Source: Methanosphaera sp. (GTDB taxonomy: Archaea; Methanobacteriota; Methanobacteria; Methanobacteriales; Methanobacteriaceae). From it: a stretch of 64,000 bases of DNA. Numbering within the stretch: position 1 is the stretch's first letter; each line of letters opens with the position of its first letter. Shown in pieces: positions 1 to 9,029 of this stretch. Location of the stretch: contig JAFRKG010000076.1 of NCBI GenBank assembly GCA_017431845.1, forward strand, positions 1 to 64,000, given 5' to 3'. A program made the position numbers and the translations under genes. A model generated the notes under the pieces. It searched no databases. It was not told where the DNA came from and worked only from the letters and a program-made list of their open reading frames with translations.

Positions 1-2
1 AA

Positions 3-308
3 AAATACGAAAGCAAAATATTTATAACCGATGAATCCTACACAAGCAAAAGCAGTTTACTAGACAACTACAGAAGACCAACATACAAAACAAACGAAGA
101 AAAAAAAGAGGAATATAAATTTAAAGGAAAACGAATAAAAAGAGGACTCTATAAAACAAGCACCGGAATATTAATAAATGCAGATATCAACGCAGCATGT
201 AACATCATTCGTAAAAGTAAGCAGAACTTCCCCAAGGAACGACTGTATAAGTGGGCACGGACTGCCCCCGGGAAAATCAAAAAAATACAAGACTATTTTC
301 AAAAATAA
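3..308 (+). CDS. tnpB: TnpB-type (IS200/IS605 or IS607) protein, C-terminal part
   Basis: The open frame enters from the window's left edge and ends at TAA 306-308, so only about 101 C-terminal residues are visible. It has the end of a TnpB RuvC-like nuclease: an ESYTSK segment, then RGLYK, then INADINAACNI, whose Asp corresponds to the RuvC-III catalytic residue. TnpB is the RNA-guided nuclease carried by these elements. The four-Cys zinc ribbon that usually lies between these motifs is absent; the segment is Lys/Glu rich instead, as in a known Cys-less subgroup. The rest of the element lies outside the window, so intactness cannot be judged. Confidence 0.8.
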   Translation, partial: KYESKIFITDESYTSKSSLLDNYRRPTYKTNEEKKEEYKFKGKRIKRGLYKTSTGILINADINAACNIIRKSKQNFPKERLYKWARTAPGKIKKIQDYFQK

Positions 309-447
309 ACAATAAAAGAAAAGGGTATTGTTACATTTGATTTGAACAAAGACATAATAATGGTTATCATTTTGAAAAAAAAGGTTAATATTTTTTCAAG
401 TATTACTTTTTTTCTCTTGAAACTAATTTATGCCAAGTCTCTACCAG

Positions 448-951
448 TTAATACATTGAGACTTTAGATACTCCATTTATATTTAATAATAATGGTATTA
501 TTGTTCCGTCTACTTGTTTATTAGTGATAATTGTTACATGAGGTCTGCTTGATAATTCTGGATCTGTTGCATATACTTGTCTTATGCTTATTTGTTGGTT
601 GGCTAGCATTTCTGTGACTTTGTTTAATATTCCTATTTGTTGTCCGTCTCCTTCTATTTCTATTACTCCTAGCCCTAATTCTTCTGATATGTTTGATAGA
701 ACTGGTCCTGCTGATTGTATGTTTGTGAATAGTTTTTTTAAATTTTTGTTTTTTAATATGTTGTTTACTGTGGATACTACTACTCTTCTGTCTGTTTCTA
801 TTGATTTTGCTAACGAAGATATGTTTATCTCTACATCATTACAGTATATTTTTTTATCTTCACCTACTCTTAATCCTAATTGTAACATTTTTTTGATTAC
901 TTTTTGTTGTGAAGGGTATTTGTTGAATTTTTCCAGTATTGTTTTCCACAT
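448..951 (-). CDS. trpY: TrpY-like transcriptional regulator with ACT domain
   Basis: 167 residues. An N-terminal helix-turn-helix region (about residues 15-75) is followed by an ACT-type amino-acid-binding domain (about 93-167, with GDGQQIGILNKV and VYATDPELSSRPHV). It is transcribed away from trpE across a 149-bp gap. That is the arrangement of TrpY in Methanothermobacter, a repressor that binds tryptophan and represses the trp operon and itself. A GAGG ribosome binding site lies upstream of ATG 951. The two palindromes at 1011-1026 and 1041-1056 are the natural candidates for its binding sites. Assignment rests on domain architecture and context. Confidence 0.8.
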   Translation of the reverse strand: MWKTILEKFNKYPSQQKVIKKMLQLGLRVGEDKKIYCNDVEINISSLAKSIETDRRVVVSTVNNILKNKNLKKLFTNIQSAGPVLSNISEELGLGVIEIEGDGQQIGILNKVTEMLANQQISIRQVYATDPELSSRPHVTIITNKQVDGTIIPLLLNINGVSKVSMY

Positions 952-1010
952 GTTCTTTTTTCCTCTTTTTTGTTAATTATTATTATGTGTTGTATAGCTT
1001 ATATAATTAA

Positions 1011-1026
1011 TGTATAAATTTATACA
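1011..1026. promoter_or_regulatory. Candidate TrpY operator 1 (perfect 16-bp palindrome)
   Basis: TGTATAAATTTATACA reads the same on both strands. Another TGTATA half-site lies at 991-996. Known TrpY boxes in Methanothermobacter are TGTACA-like, so these TGTATA/TATACA half-sites fit a variant box. The palindrome is upstream of the likely trpE TATA box (TTTATATAT at 1033-1041) and upstream of the minus-strand TATA-like TTATATAA (about 999-1006) that could serve trpY, so one bound protein could affect both promoters. Confidence 0.6.
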
Positions 1027-1040
1027 ACAAAGCTTTATAT

Positions 1041-1056
1041 ATTACATTAATGTAAT
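1041..1056. promoter_or_regulatory. Candidate operator 2 in the trpE promoter (perfect 16-bp palindrome)
   Basis: ATTACATTAATGTAAT is a second perfect palindrome. It directly abuts the presumed trpE TATA box (TTTATATAT, 1033-1041). It ends about where transcription would begin, roughly 25 bases downstream of the TATA box. A repressor bound here would block preinitiation-complex assembly. Its core (ACATTAATGT) differs from operator 1, so it could bind the same regulator at lower affinity or a different one. Confidence 0.5.
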
Positions 1057-1090
1057 ATTATAATAGAAAACTAAAAAAGGTGGAAAAAAA

Positions 1091-1135
1091 ATGAACAAAG
1101 GTGAATATTTTTGGCAACATCAAAAAACTAATTAA
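1091..1135 (+). CDS. Possible trp leader mini-ORF (14 codons, one Trp codon)
   Basis: An ATG at 1091 follows the only good ribosome binding site of the region (AGGTGG at about 1078-1083). It opens a 14-codon frame, [14 protein letters not shown], ending at TAA 1133-1135. The frame overlaps the start of trpE out of frame and contains a Trp codon. It may be a translated leader, or it may mean that the true trpE start is misplaced or the trpE 5' end is frameshifted. One Trp codon is weak evidence for attenuation; the stronger observation is the ribosome-site placement. Confidence 0.3.
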   Translation: MNKGEYFWQHQKTN

Positions 1136-2477
1136 AAAACCACAAACAATGAACATAAAAATAAACAACCCATTCAAACTATTTAAAAACCTATACTACA
1201 ACTACAAGGATACATTCCTACTAGAATCCATGGAATCAGACAACGGACTAGCAAGATACTCAATAATAGGATTCAACCCAGTAGCAAAAATAACAGCACA
1301 TAACAACAAAGTAACAATAACAACAGACACAAATTCAATAGAATACGAATCAGAAAATCCATTATTAGATTTAAAAGAATTAATAAATAACGAATACAAA
1401 GAAGAAGGATTCAGAGGAGGACTACTAGGATACGTATCATACGAATCAATAAAATACTTCGAACAAATACCAACACATAACAGCATATACCCAGACTTCG
1501 AATTCGGACTATTCCTAGACTGCATAGTATATGACAACATCAACAACAAATGTGAATACACAACACTAAACGAAGACAGACGAGAACTAATATACAAAAT
1601 ATACAACCAAGAACACAGCAACGGCATACTAGAATATAAAATACTAGAGGAAGACCTGAATCAGAACGAATACGAAGAAAAAGTAGTAGAAACTAAAAAT
1701 TTAATTACAGAAGGAGAAATATTTCAATCAGTAATATCTAATGCAGAAAATATCCTATTAAAAGGAAGTAAACTGCCATTATATGAACATTTAAGAGAAA
1801 TAAATCCTTCACCATACATGTACCATATAAAACTAGGAGAAAGAGAAATAATTGGATCCAGTCCCGAAATGTTAATGAGACTAGAAAAAGGCATAGTCGA
1901 ATCTTACCCAATAGCAGGGACAAGACCAAGAGGAAAAAATGAAAAAGAAGATAAAGAATTAGAAAAATCATTACTGAATGATGAAAAAGAATTAGCAGAA
2001 CATTTAATGTTAGTCGATCTTGCAAGAAATGATATAGGAAAAATAAGCAGAAAAGATTCTGTGAAAGTAGAAGAATTCTATGATATAAAAAAATTTTCCC
2101 ATGTACAACATATTGTAAGCCACGTAACCGGAGAAATAGCAGAAAACTTAGATGCCATAGATGCTTTCATATCATTATTCCCCGCAGGCACTTTAAGTGG
2201 TGCTCCAAAAATAAGAGCAATGGAAATAATAAATCAAAAAGAAAAATATGCAAGAGGTCCCTATGGAGGAGCTGTAGGATACTTCTCATTAAATGGAAAT
2301 GCAGACTTTGCAATAACAATAAGAACATTAACAACATATGGCCAAAGAGCAGAAATACAAGCTGGTGCAGGTATAGTATACGATTCAATACCAACATCAG
2401 AATATGAAGAATGTAAAAGGAAAAGACAAGCAATAGTACAAGCATTAAAAGAATCAGGTATAGAGGTGTCTCAATGA
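1101..2477 (+). CDS. trpE: Anthranilate synthase component I
   Basis: About 458 residues if GTG 1101 is used. It makes anthranilate from chorismate with ammonia supplied by TrpG, the first step of tryptophan synthesis. The N-terminal LLES (about residues 40-43) matches the tryptophan feedback-inhibition motif of TrpE. The chorismate-binding half has [20 protein letters not shown] and [15 protein letters not shown]. The start is uncertain: GTG 1101 is about 17 bases from the ribosome binding site, which instead serves the out-of-frame ATG 1091; an in-frame ATG lies at 1149. It is the first gene of trpEGCFBAD and overlaps trpG by 4 bases (ATGA). Confidence 0.95.
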   Translation: MNIFGNIKKLIKKPQTMNIKINNPFKLFKNLYYNYKDTFLLESMESDNGLARYSIIGFNPVAKITAHNNKVTITTDTNSIEYESENPLLDLKELINNEYKEEGFRGGLLGYVSYESIKYFEQIPTHNSIYPDFEFGLFLDCIVYDNINNKCEYTTLNEDRRELIYKIYNQEHSNGILEYKILEEDLNQNEYEEKVVETKNLITEGEIFQSVISNAENILLKGSKLPLYEHLREINPSPYMYHIKLGEREIIGSSPEMLMRLEKGIVESYPIAGTRPRGKNEKEDKELEKSLLNDEKELAEHLMLVDLARNDIGKISRKDSVKVEEFYDIKKFSHVQHIVSHVTGEIAENLDAIDAFISLFPAGTLSGAPKIRAMEIINQKEKYARGPYGGAVGYFSLNGNADFAITIRTLTTYGQRAEIQAGAGIVYDSIPTSEYEECKRKRQAIVQALKESGIEVSQ

Positions 2478-3046
2478 TACTGATTATTGACAATTATGAT
2501 TCATTCACATACAATTTATATCAGTTAGTTAGCAAATTCACAGAAGATATCCTTGTAAAAAGAAACAATGAAATTACCCTTACAGAAATCAGATCACTCA
2601 AACCCTCCCATATCATCATATCACCAGGCCCAGGAAATCCAAGCATTAAACGAGACTTTGGAGTATGCAGAGATGTAATTAAAGAATTTAAGAATATTCC
2701 AATATTGGGTGTTTGTCTTGGTCATCAAGGTATTTTCATTGAATATGGTGGAAAAATTATTAACCATTTACCAGTACATGGTAAAAAAGACACAATAATC
2801 CATACAAAATCAGACATATTTCAGGATGTTCCAGAGGAATTTGAAATAATACGTTACCATTCATTAATTTGTGACAGCACCTACATACCAAATGATATTA
2901 AAGTTACCAGCAGAACCAAAGATAACATAATAATGTCAATTGAACATAAAAAATATCCCACTTATGGATTACAATTCCATCCAGAATCAATAGGAAGTTC
3001 ATATGGTGAAACAATAATAAAAAATTTCCTAGAATTACAAGGTTGA
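2474..3046 (+). CDS. trpG: Anthranilate synthase component II (glutamine amidotransferase)
   Basis: 190 residues, a class I glutamine amidotransferase that releases ammonia from glutamine for TrpE. The nucleophile motif GVCLGHQG is near residue 80 and the His-Glu pair is in QFHPES near residue 168. It starts with IDNYDSFTYNL, typical of TrpG/PabA. The start ATG overlaps the trpE stop, so the two subunits are probably translationally coupled. As it sits in a trp operon, tryptophan rather than folate-type synthesis is its likely role. Confidence 0.95.
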   Translation: MILIIDNYDSFTYNLYQLVSKFTEDILVKRNNEITLTEIRSLKPSHIIISPGPGNPSIKRDFGVCRDVIKEFKNIPILGVCLGHQGIFIEYGGKIINHLPVHGKKDTIIHTKSDIFQDVPEEFEIIRYHSLICDSTYIPNDIKVTSRTKDNIIMSIEHKKYPTYGLQFHPESIGSSYGETIIKNFLELQG

Positions 3047-3055
3047 TTTGGTAAC

Positions 3056-3850
3056 ATGAATGTAATTGAAAAAATACTGATGAACAAAAGAAAAAAACTA
3101 TCTCAACAAAAAAATAAAAAAACACTAAAAGAGATGAAAAAAGAAGCAGAAGACCATATTTCAACCACAGACAACAAATTCAGATTTCAAGAAAAATTAA
3201 AAGATAAAACATCAACAAAACTAGTAGCAGAATACAAACCAGCAAGTCCATCACAAGGAAATATCAGCACCCTAAAACCAGAAGAAGTTATACCCTTATA
3301 TGATTCAAACCCAGTAGATATGATATCCATCTTAACAGAAGAATCATACTTTAAAAGTAGCCTAAACAATTTCAGAAAAGCAGAACAACTAACAGATAAA
3401 CCACTACTACGAAAAGACTTCGTAATTGACAAATACATGATCTATGAAGCAGCACTAAACAATGCAAGTTGTATACTACTAATAACAGGAATATGTCCAA
3501 ACATAGGAGAATACTTAAGTATAACAGAAGATCTTGGTTTAGATGCAATTGTAGAATGCCATTCCAAAAAAGACATTGAAGAAATAGAAGAATTAAATCC
3601 AAAAATTATTGGAATAAATAATAGAAACTTATCCACACTAAGTATAGACCTAGAAACTACCAGAAAACTAAAACAATACGTCCCAAATTATTTAATTTCT
3701 GAAAGTGGGGTGCAAAATGTTAATGAGGCTATGCAATTAAAAAGTTACGGAGCAGATGCAATACTAGTGGGAACAAGTATATTAAAAGGAAAAAATGATG
3801 AAGAAATTACACAATACATAACACAATTAAATAAAGCTCTAAAAAAATAA
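3056..3850 (+). CDS. trpC: Indole-3-glycerol phosphate synthase
   Basis: 264 residues, a TIM-barrel enzyme that closes the indole ring of carboxyphenylamino-deoxyribulose phosphate. Visible motifs are EYKPASPSQGN (phosphate and substrate lysine loop), LLRKDFVID, IGINNRNL and SESGV, ending with GADAILVGTSI. It follows trpG by 9 bases. Codon use returns here to A-ending codons after the more mixed trpG. Confidence 0.95.
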   Translation: MNVIEKILMNKRKKLSQQKNKKTLKEMKKEAEDHISTTDNKFRFQEKLKDKTSTKLVAEYKPASPSQGNISTLKPEEVIPLYDSNPVDMISILTEESYFKSSLNNFRKAEQLTDKPLLRKDFVIDKYMIYEAALNNASCILLITGICPNIGEYLSITEDLGLDAIVECHSKKDIEEIEELNPKIIGINNRNLSTLSIDLETTRKLKQYVPNYLISESGVQNVNEAMQLKSYGADAILVGTSILKGKNDEEITQYITQLNKALKK

Positions 3851-3864
3851 AGGAGACTAAAATT

Positions 3865-4542
3865 ATGACCATTAAAATAAAAGTATGTGGAATGACCAAT
3901 ATAAAAGAAACAAATAAGATAGCAAAATTAAATATTGACCACATAGGTTTTATAAATATCAGAAGATCAAAAAGATACATTACAATAGATGAAATAAATA
4001 ATCTTCAAAAGCATATTAATGATAAAAGATTATCAACACTCGTATTAGAACCTGAAGATGCTTATGAAGTTATAACAAGAATAGATAATACACAAATATC
4101 CAACATACAATTACATTCACTAAATAATTTTGATATTCGGTATATAAAATGGTTAAATCAATACAATATGAGATACATTAATACGACGAAAGTAATAGGA
4201 CTACAAAATACTTTAAATGCAAATAAAATGATGGAATTGAAGAAATACGCATTATACTCTGATAACATCTTACTCGATTATATTAAAGAAGGACTAACTG
4301 GAGGAACAAATACACAGATTCCAATAGAAACTGCGATAAAAGCAAGTCAAATAATTAAAAAAGCAAACAGAAATACCGAAGTTACATTAGCAGGCGGATT
4401 AAATCTCGAGTACTTGGAAAGTATTCAAGACAAATTACAATACTTTAACCGAATAGATTTGAATAGCGGAGTAGAAAATACACCCGGACGAAAAAACATC
4501 CAAAAAATAAAAAAAATAGTAAAATTAGTTAATGAAACGTGA
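3865..4542 (+). CDS. trpF: Phosphoribosylanthranilate isomerase
   Basis: 225 residues. It isomerises phosphoribosylanthranilate to the substrate of TrpC. The N-terminal [11 protein letters not shown] holds the catalytic Cys, and LAGGLN plus [13 protein letters not shown] near the C-terminus match the phosphate-binding end of the barrel (usually DVSSGVE.xPGxKD). The sequence is rather divergent in the middle. AGGAG at about 3851-3855 precedes ATG 3865. Its TGA lies 4 bases before the preferred trpB start. Confidence 0.9.
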   Translation: MTIKIKVCGMTNIKETNKIAKLNIDHIGFINIRRSKRYITIDEINNLQKHINDKRLSTLVLEPEDAYEVITRIDNTQISNIQLHSLNNFDIRYIKWLNQYNMRYINTTKVIGLQNTLNANKMMELKKYALYSDNILLDYIKEGLTGGTNTQIPIETAIKASQIIKKANRNTEVTLAGGLNLEYLESIQDKLQYFNRIDLNSGVENTPGRKNIQKIKKIVKLVNET

Positions 4543-4546
4543 TAAT

Positions 4547-5728
4547 ATGAAATATGATGGAAAATTTGGAAAATATGGTGGAATATTCATACCAGAATTA
4601 CTTATTCCAGCAATAGAAGAATTAGAAGATGCATTCTATAAGTTTAAGGATGATGAAAAATTCCTGGAAGAACTTGAATTTTATCTTAAAGAATTTGCAG
4701 GCAGACCAAGTAGATTATACTATGCAGAAAATCTATCGGATAAATTGGGTTGTAAAATATATCTTAAAAGAGAAGACATGTTACATACTGGTGCACATAA
4801 AATAAACAATGCTATAGGACAAGGTTTATTAGCAAAGTATATGGGAAAAACAGAACTTATCGCTGAAACTGGTGCCGGTCAACATGGAATAGCAACAGCA
4901 GTTATTGGAGCAAAATTAGGAATGAAAGTTAAAGTTTTCATGGGATCTACTGATGTTGAAAGACAAAAACTTAATGTGTTTCGTATGGAATTATCGGGTG
5001 CAGAAGTAATACCTGTAGATATGGGATCAAAAACCCTTAAAGATTCAATTAACGAGGCATTCAGATACTGGATTTCAAATTTAGAAACGACACATTATCT
5101 TATTGGTACAACAATGGGTCCTCATCCATATCCAACAATGGTTAAATACTTCCAAAGTGTTATAGGAAAAGAAGCTCGTGAACAGATACTTGAGCTAGAA
5201 GGAAAATTACCTGACACTGTAATTGCTTGTGTTGGTGGTGGAAGTAATGCCATGGGAATTTTCAGTGGATTTGTTGATGATGAAGATGTGGATCTTATTG
5301 GTGTAGAGGCTGGTGGAGAAGGAACTGACACTTTAAAACATGGTGCAACAATAACTAATGGAACGGAAGGTATTCTTCATGGTTCTTTATCACTAGTTTT
5401 ACAAAATGATGATGGTCAAATTAGTGAAACAAGCAGTGTATCGGCCGGATTAGATTATCCTGGTGTAGGACCGGAACATGCATACTTATATAGTATTAAC
5501 AGAGCACAGTATGTGCCAATTAATAATTCGGAAGCATTAGATGCTTTACAATTGCTTTGTGAAACTGAAGGAATTATACCTGCACTGGAAAGTTCACATG
5601 CTCTGGCTTATGCGGTTAAATATGCTAAAATGGAAGAGAATAAAGGAAAAACAATAATTGTTAATTTATCTGGTAGAGGAGATAAGGATATGTTTACTGT
5701 TGCTAAAGAGTTAGGGGTGGAAATATGA
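4547..5728 (+). CDS. trpB: Tryptophan synthase beta chain
   Basis: 393 residues from ATG 4547 (an ATG at 4532 would add five residues and overlap trpF). It is the PLP enzyme that joins indole to serine. [10 protein letters not shown] holds the PLP-binding lysine, ETGAGQHG the catalytic glutamate region and CVGGGSNA the phosphate-binding loop. The compact N-terminus and motifs fit TrpB1, the form that works with TrpA, and trpA follows directly. ATG 4547 was preferred because the protein then begins [12 protein letters not shown], like its relatives. Confidence 0.95.
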   Translation: MKYDGKFGKYGGIFIPELLIPAIEELEDAFYKFKDDEKFLEELEFYLKEFAGRPSRLYYAENLSDKLGCKIYLKREDMLHTGAHKINNAIGQGLLAKYMGKTELIAETGAGQHGIATAVIGAKLGMKVKVFMGSTDVERQKLNVFRMELSGAEVIPVDMGSKTLKDSINEAFRYWISNLETTHYLIGTTMGPHPYPTMVKYFQSVIGKEAREQILELEGKLPDTVIACVGGGSNAMGIFSGFVDDEDVDLIGVEAGGEGTDTLKHGATITNGTEGILHGSLSLVLQNDDGQISETSSVSAGLDYPGVGPEHAYLYSINRAQYVPINNSEALDALQLLCETEGIIPALESSHALAYAVKYAKMEENKGKTIIVNLSGRGDKDMFTVAKELGVEI

Positions 5729-6537
5729 ACAAACAAAGTTATGATACAATTTTTAATAAAACTAAACAGGAAAATGAGGGAGTGTTTATTCCTTTTATTG
5801 TTGCTGGTGATCCTAACTATGATACTTCCCTCCGAATAGCTAAAACTTTAGTTGATAATGGTGCAGATGCATTGGAAATTGGTTTTCCTTTTTCAGATCC
5901 TGTGGCTGATGGACCAAGTGTTCAAAATGCTGATTTAAGAGCTTTTAAAGGTGGAATGACTGTTGAAAAATGTTTTAAATTCTTAAAAGAATTAAGAGAA
6001 TACACGGATAAACCTTTCGGATTATTATTATATTATAATTTAGTTTATAAATATGGAATTAATGATTTTTATAAAAAACTAAGTGAAGTAGGTGTGAATG
6101 CGGTGCTCATAGCTGATCTTCCACCAGAAGAAGCAGAAGATGCAATAAATGCAGCGAATACTAATGGTTTGGAACAAATTTTCATAGTTTCTCAAGCAAC
6201 AAGTAATGATAGGCTTAAAGAAATAACTAAAATTGTTGGAGGATTTATCTATATAGCTTCAGTGATGGGAACTACTGGTGCTAGGAAAAAAGTTGAACAT
6301 AATACTACTGAATTAATTAAAAGGATTAGGGAACATACTAGTATCCCCCTTTGTGTAGGTTTTGGTATATCTGAGCCAGAACATGTGCATAGAGTATTGG
6401 ATGCTGGTGCTGATGGAGCTATTGTTGGTAGTGCATTGATTAATATTATTGAAGAACATTTAGATAATGAAACTGTTATGATTAGGGAAATATCAGATTA
6501 CATGAAGAAAATGAAAGAAGCAACAAGAGGTAATTAG
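5725..6537 (+). CDS. trpA: Tryptophan synthase alpha chain
   Basis: 270 residues, a TIM barrel that splits indoleglycerol phosphate and passes indole to Trp[15 protein letters not shown] carries the catalytic Glu, and the Asp-containing loop follows near residue 60; [14 protein letters not shown] and [11 protein letters not shown] form the phosphate end. The ATG overlaps the trpB stop by 4 bases, which suggests coupled synthesis of the two subunits. Confidence 0.95.
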   Translation: MNKQSYDTIFNKTKQENEGVFIPFIVAGDPNYDTSLRIAKTLVDNGADALEIGFPFSDPVADGPSVQNADLRAFKGGMTVEKCFKFLKELREYTDKPFGLLLYYNLVYKYGINDFYKKLSEVGVNAVLIADLPPEEAEDAINAANTNGLEQIFIVSQATSNDRLKEITKIVGGFIYIASVMGTTGARKKVEHNTTELIKRIREHTSIPLCVGFGISEPEHVHRVLDAGADGAIVGSALINIIEEHLDNETVMIREISDYMKKMKEATRGN

Positions 6538-6538
6538 A

Positions 6539-7591
6539 ATGATACGGGAAGTTTTTGAGGATATTTTAGATAATAAAAGAGATTTGACTCGAGAAGAAGC
6601 TTATGAATGTATGAATGATTTAATTAGTGGAGAGTATCCTGATACTGTAATTTCATCATTTTTAATAGCTTTGCGTATGAAGGGTGAAACGATTGATGAA
6701 ATCACGGGATTAGTTCAAAGTATGAAAGATCATGCTATACAGATTGATTATATTCCTGAAGATTATTTAGCTGAAAGTTGTGGTACTGGTGGAGACACAC
6801 TTAAAACTTTTAATGTCAGTACTACTGCTTCTATTATTGCAAGTAGTTGTGGTGCTAAAATATCAAAACATGGAAATAGAAGTGTTAGTAGTAAGTTTGG
6901 TGGAGCAGATGCTCTTGAAGCTTTAGGTGTTAATATCGAATTAACTCCTGAACAGGTGGTTAATTCTATTGAAAAATGTAACTTTGCTTTCATTTTTGCT
7001 CCAAAATATCATGCTGCGACTAAAAATGTTATGATGATTAGAAAAGAGTTGAATACTAGAACTGTTTTTAATATTATAGGTCCTATTACGTGTCCTAGTA
7101 ATGTTACTGCCCGTATGACTGGTGTTTATAATCCGGATTTGGTTGAGACTGTTGCAGAAGTAGCTAAGAATTTGAATGTTAAACGTGGTATGATTGTGCA
7201 TGGATTCGATGCTGATGGAAATCCGGCTATGGATGAAATATCAAATATTGGTAAGACTAAGGTTGCATTTTTAGATGAGGGAAATATAAGTGTTGAATAT
7301 ATTACTCCGGAAGATTTTGGTTTAGAATATTCTAAGGCTGAGGATATTGAAGCTCCTGATACTGCTGAGGAACATTTACAGATAATCATGAATATTTTGA
7401 ATAATGTGACTGAAACTGATAAGGATATTGCTAGAATGAATCTTGCTTTAATTAATTCTGCCAGCATATTATATGTTACCGATAAAGTTTCAACTTTACG
7501 GGAGGGTGTTGAAGTTTCTAAGCGTGCAATAGAAAATGGTGATGCTCTTAGACAATTAGAAGATATTATAAAGTATAGTAATGAAATTTAA
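6539..7591 (+). CDS. trpD: Anthranilate phosphoribosyltransferase
   Basis: 350 residues, the last gene of the operon. It joins anthranilate to PRPP. ESCGTGGDTLKTFNVST is the PRPP-binding region and KHGNRSVSSKFG the anthranilate-side loop. The TAG of trpA is one base before this ATG. It is not fused to trpG as in some bacteria. Synonymous codons here are mainly T-ending, unlike the A-ending 5' end of the operon. A T-rich stretch after the stop (about 7602-7630) may end transcription. Confidence 0.95.
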   Translation: MIREVFEDILDNKRDLTREEAYECMNDLISGEYPDTVISSFLIALRMKGETIDEITGLVQSMKDHAIQIDYIPEDYLAESCGTGGDTLKTFNVSTTASIIASSCGAKISKHGNRSVSSKFGGADALEALGVNIELTPEQVVNSIEKCNFAFIFAPKYHAATKNVMMIRKELNTRTVFNIIGPITCPSNVTARMTGVYNPDLVETVAEVAKNLNVKRGMIVHGFDADGNPAMDEISNIGKTKVAFLDEGNISVEYITPEDFGLEYSKAEDIEAPDTAEEHLQIIMNILNNVTETDKDIARMNLALINSASILYVTDKVSTLREGVEVSKRAIENGDALRQLEDIIKYSNEI

Positions 7592-7685
7592 GTCAATTGT
7601 TCTACTTTTTTTTATCATAACTTTTTTTAATTTTGTTTAATATACTTATTTTCATAGAATATTAAAAATTTTGATGTGATATTAA

Positions 7686-8993
7686 ATGAAAATAGTGATT
7701 ATTGGTGCAGGACCTGCTGGTAGGTTTGCTAGTATGTATGCTGCTGAGAAAGGTAATGATGTTACGTTAATTGAAAATAGGTATATTGGTGGTAAATGTT
7801 TAAATCAGGCTTGTATGGTTGTATGTGCATTAAGTGATGTTACTAAACATATTAGGGATGCTGAGAATTTTAATGATATAGGCGTCTTTGATGTTAAGCC
7901 TACTGTTAATTTTGAAAGGGTTACTGAGCATATTAAGGATACTCAGAAGAAGATTAGGAAGATTATTACTAATGAGACTATTGGTACTGGTGTTGAGTTT
8001 GTTCAGGGTACTGCTAGTGTTGATTCTGTTAATAAGGTTGTTCGTGTTTTAGATGATGAGTATCCTTATGATAAATTATTGGTTTGTACTGGTTCTTCTC
8101 CATTGATTCCTAGGATTAAGGGTGTTGAGAATGCTTTGACTTATGCGGATACTTTGAAGTTGAAAGAAGTTCCTGAAAAGTTGGTTATTATTGGTGGTGG
8201 TTCTACTGCTGCTGAGTATGCTGGCATATTCTCACATATGGGAAGTCAAGTAGACATATTATGCAGAAGTCACTTCCTTAAAGTATTAAATGATAATGAA
8301 AGTGAGGAGTATATTGTATCTAAAATGCTTAAAAACACTATGATACATGAAAATGTAGAAATAAAAGAGATAACAGATAGGTCAGTTATTACAAATTATG
8401 GAGAAATTGAGGGTACGGTACTTCTTGCAACAGGAGTAACACCAAACTCAGACATTGTGAAAGACATAGTACAACTCGATGAAAACGGACACATAATAGT
8501 AGATGAACATCTACAAACATCAAACAAAGACATATATGCTGCAGGAGATGTTATAGGAAGAATATTATCCACACCAGTTTCAAGAATGGAAGGAATGGCT
8601 GCAATAAAAAACATAATGGGAGAAAACATAACCCCTGATTACTCATTAATACCTATGACAATAACCCTACCATACGATGTAAGTTACCTGCTAGGCACGG
8701 ATGTTAATGAAAACGGTAAAACAGTTAAACTACCAGGAGCTGCAGGACCAGGAACATTCTGGCATACACTTGAGGGAAACACTGGATTCACAAAAGAAAA
8801 TATTAATATGCAAAGCAATGAAATCAATAACATAATTGCAATAAGCCCTTCATCCAATATTGCATTACCATATATGATAAAAATGATTAAAGATAATGTA
8901 AAATCCAACGAATTTGATAATTTCCTAGAAATACACCCATCAACAGATGGAATCTCAAAATTAACAGAATACTATAAACGATATTCAAAATAA
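7686..8993 (+). CDS. FAD-dependent pyridine nucleotide-disulfide oxidoreductase, dihydrolipoamide dehydrogenase-like
   Basis: 435 residues. N-terminal FAD site IIGAGPAGRFA; redox-active disulfide motif GGKCLNQAC (Cys-X4-Cys, as in the dihydrolipoamide dehydrogenase and glutathione reductase class); second Rossmann motif IIGGGSTAAEYAG; and the FAD-closing motif DIYAAGDVIG. The usual dimerisation domain follows. No 2-oxoacid dehydrogenase genes are near, so its partner is unknown. Synonymous codon choice changes sharply near 8225: T-ending before, A/C-ending after. The general class is sure, the substrate is not. Confidence 0.85.
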   Translation: MKIVIIGAGPAGRFASMYAAEKGNDVTLIENRYIGGKCLNQACMVVCALSDVTKHIRDAENFNDIGVFDVKPTVNFERVTEHIKDTQKKIRKIITNETIGTGVEFVQGTASVDSVNKVVRVLDDEYPYDKLLVCTGSSPLIPRIKGVENALTYADTLKLKEVPEKLVIIGGGSTAAEYAGIFSHMGSQVDILCRSHFLKVLNDNESEEYIVSKMLKNTMIHENVEIKEITDRSVITNYGEIEGTVLLATGVTPNSDIVKDIVQLDENGHIIVDEHLQTSNKDIYAAGDVIGRILSTPVSRMEGMAAIKNIMGENITPDYSLIPMTITLPYDVSYLLGTDVNENGKTVKLPGAAGPGTFWHTLEGNTGFTKENINMQSNEINNIIAISPSSNIALPYMIKMIKDNVKSNEFDNFLEIHPSTDGISKLTEYYKRYSK

Positions 8994-9029
8994 AAATTAG
9001 TTAAAAATTATAGAAGAGGATGAAAAATA

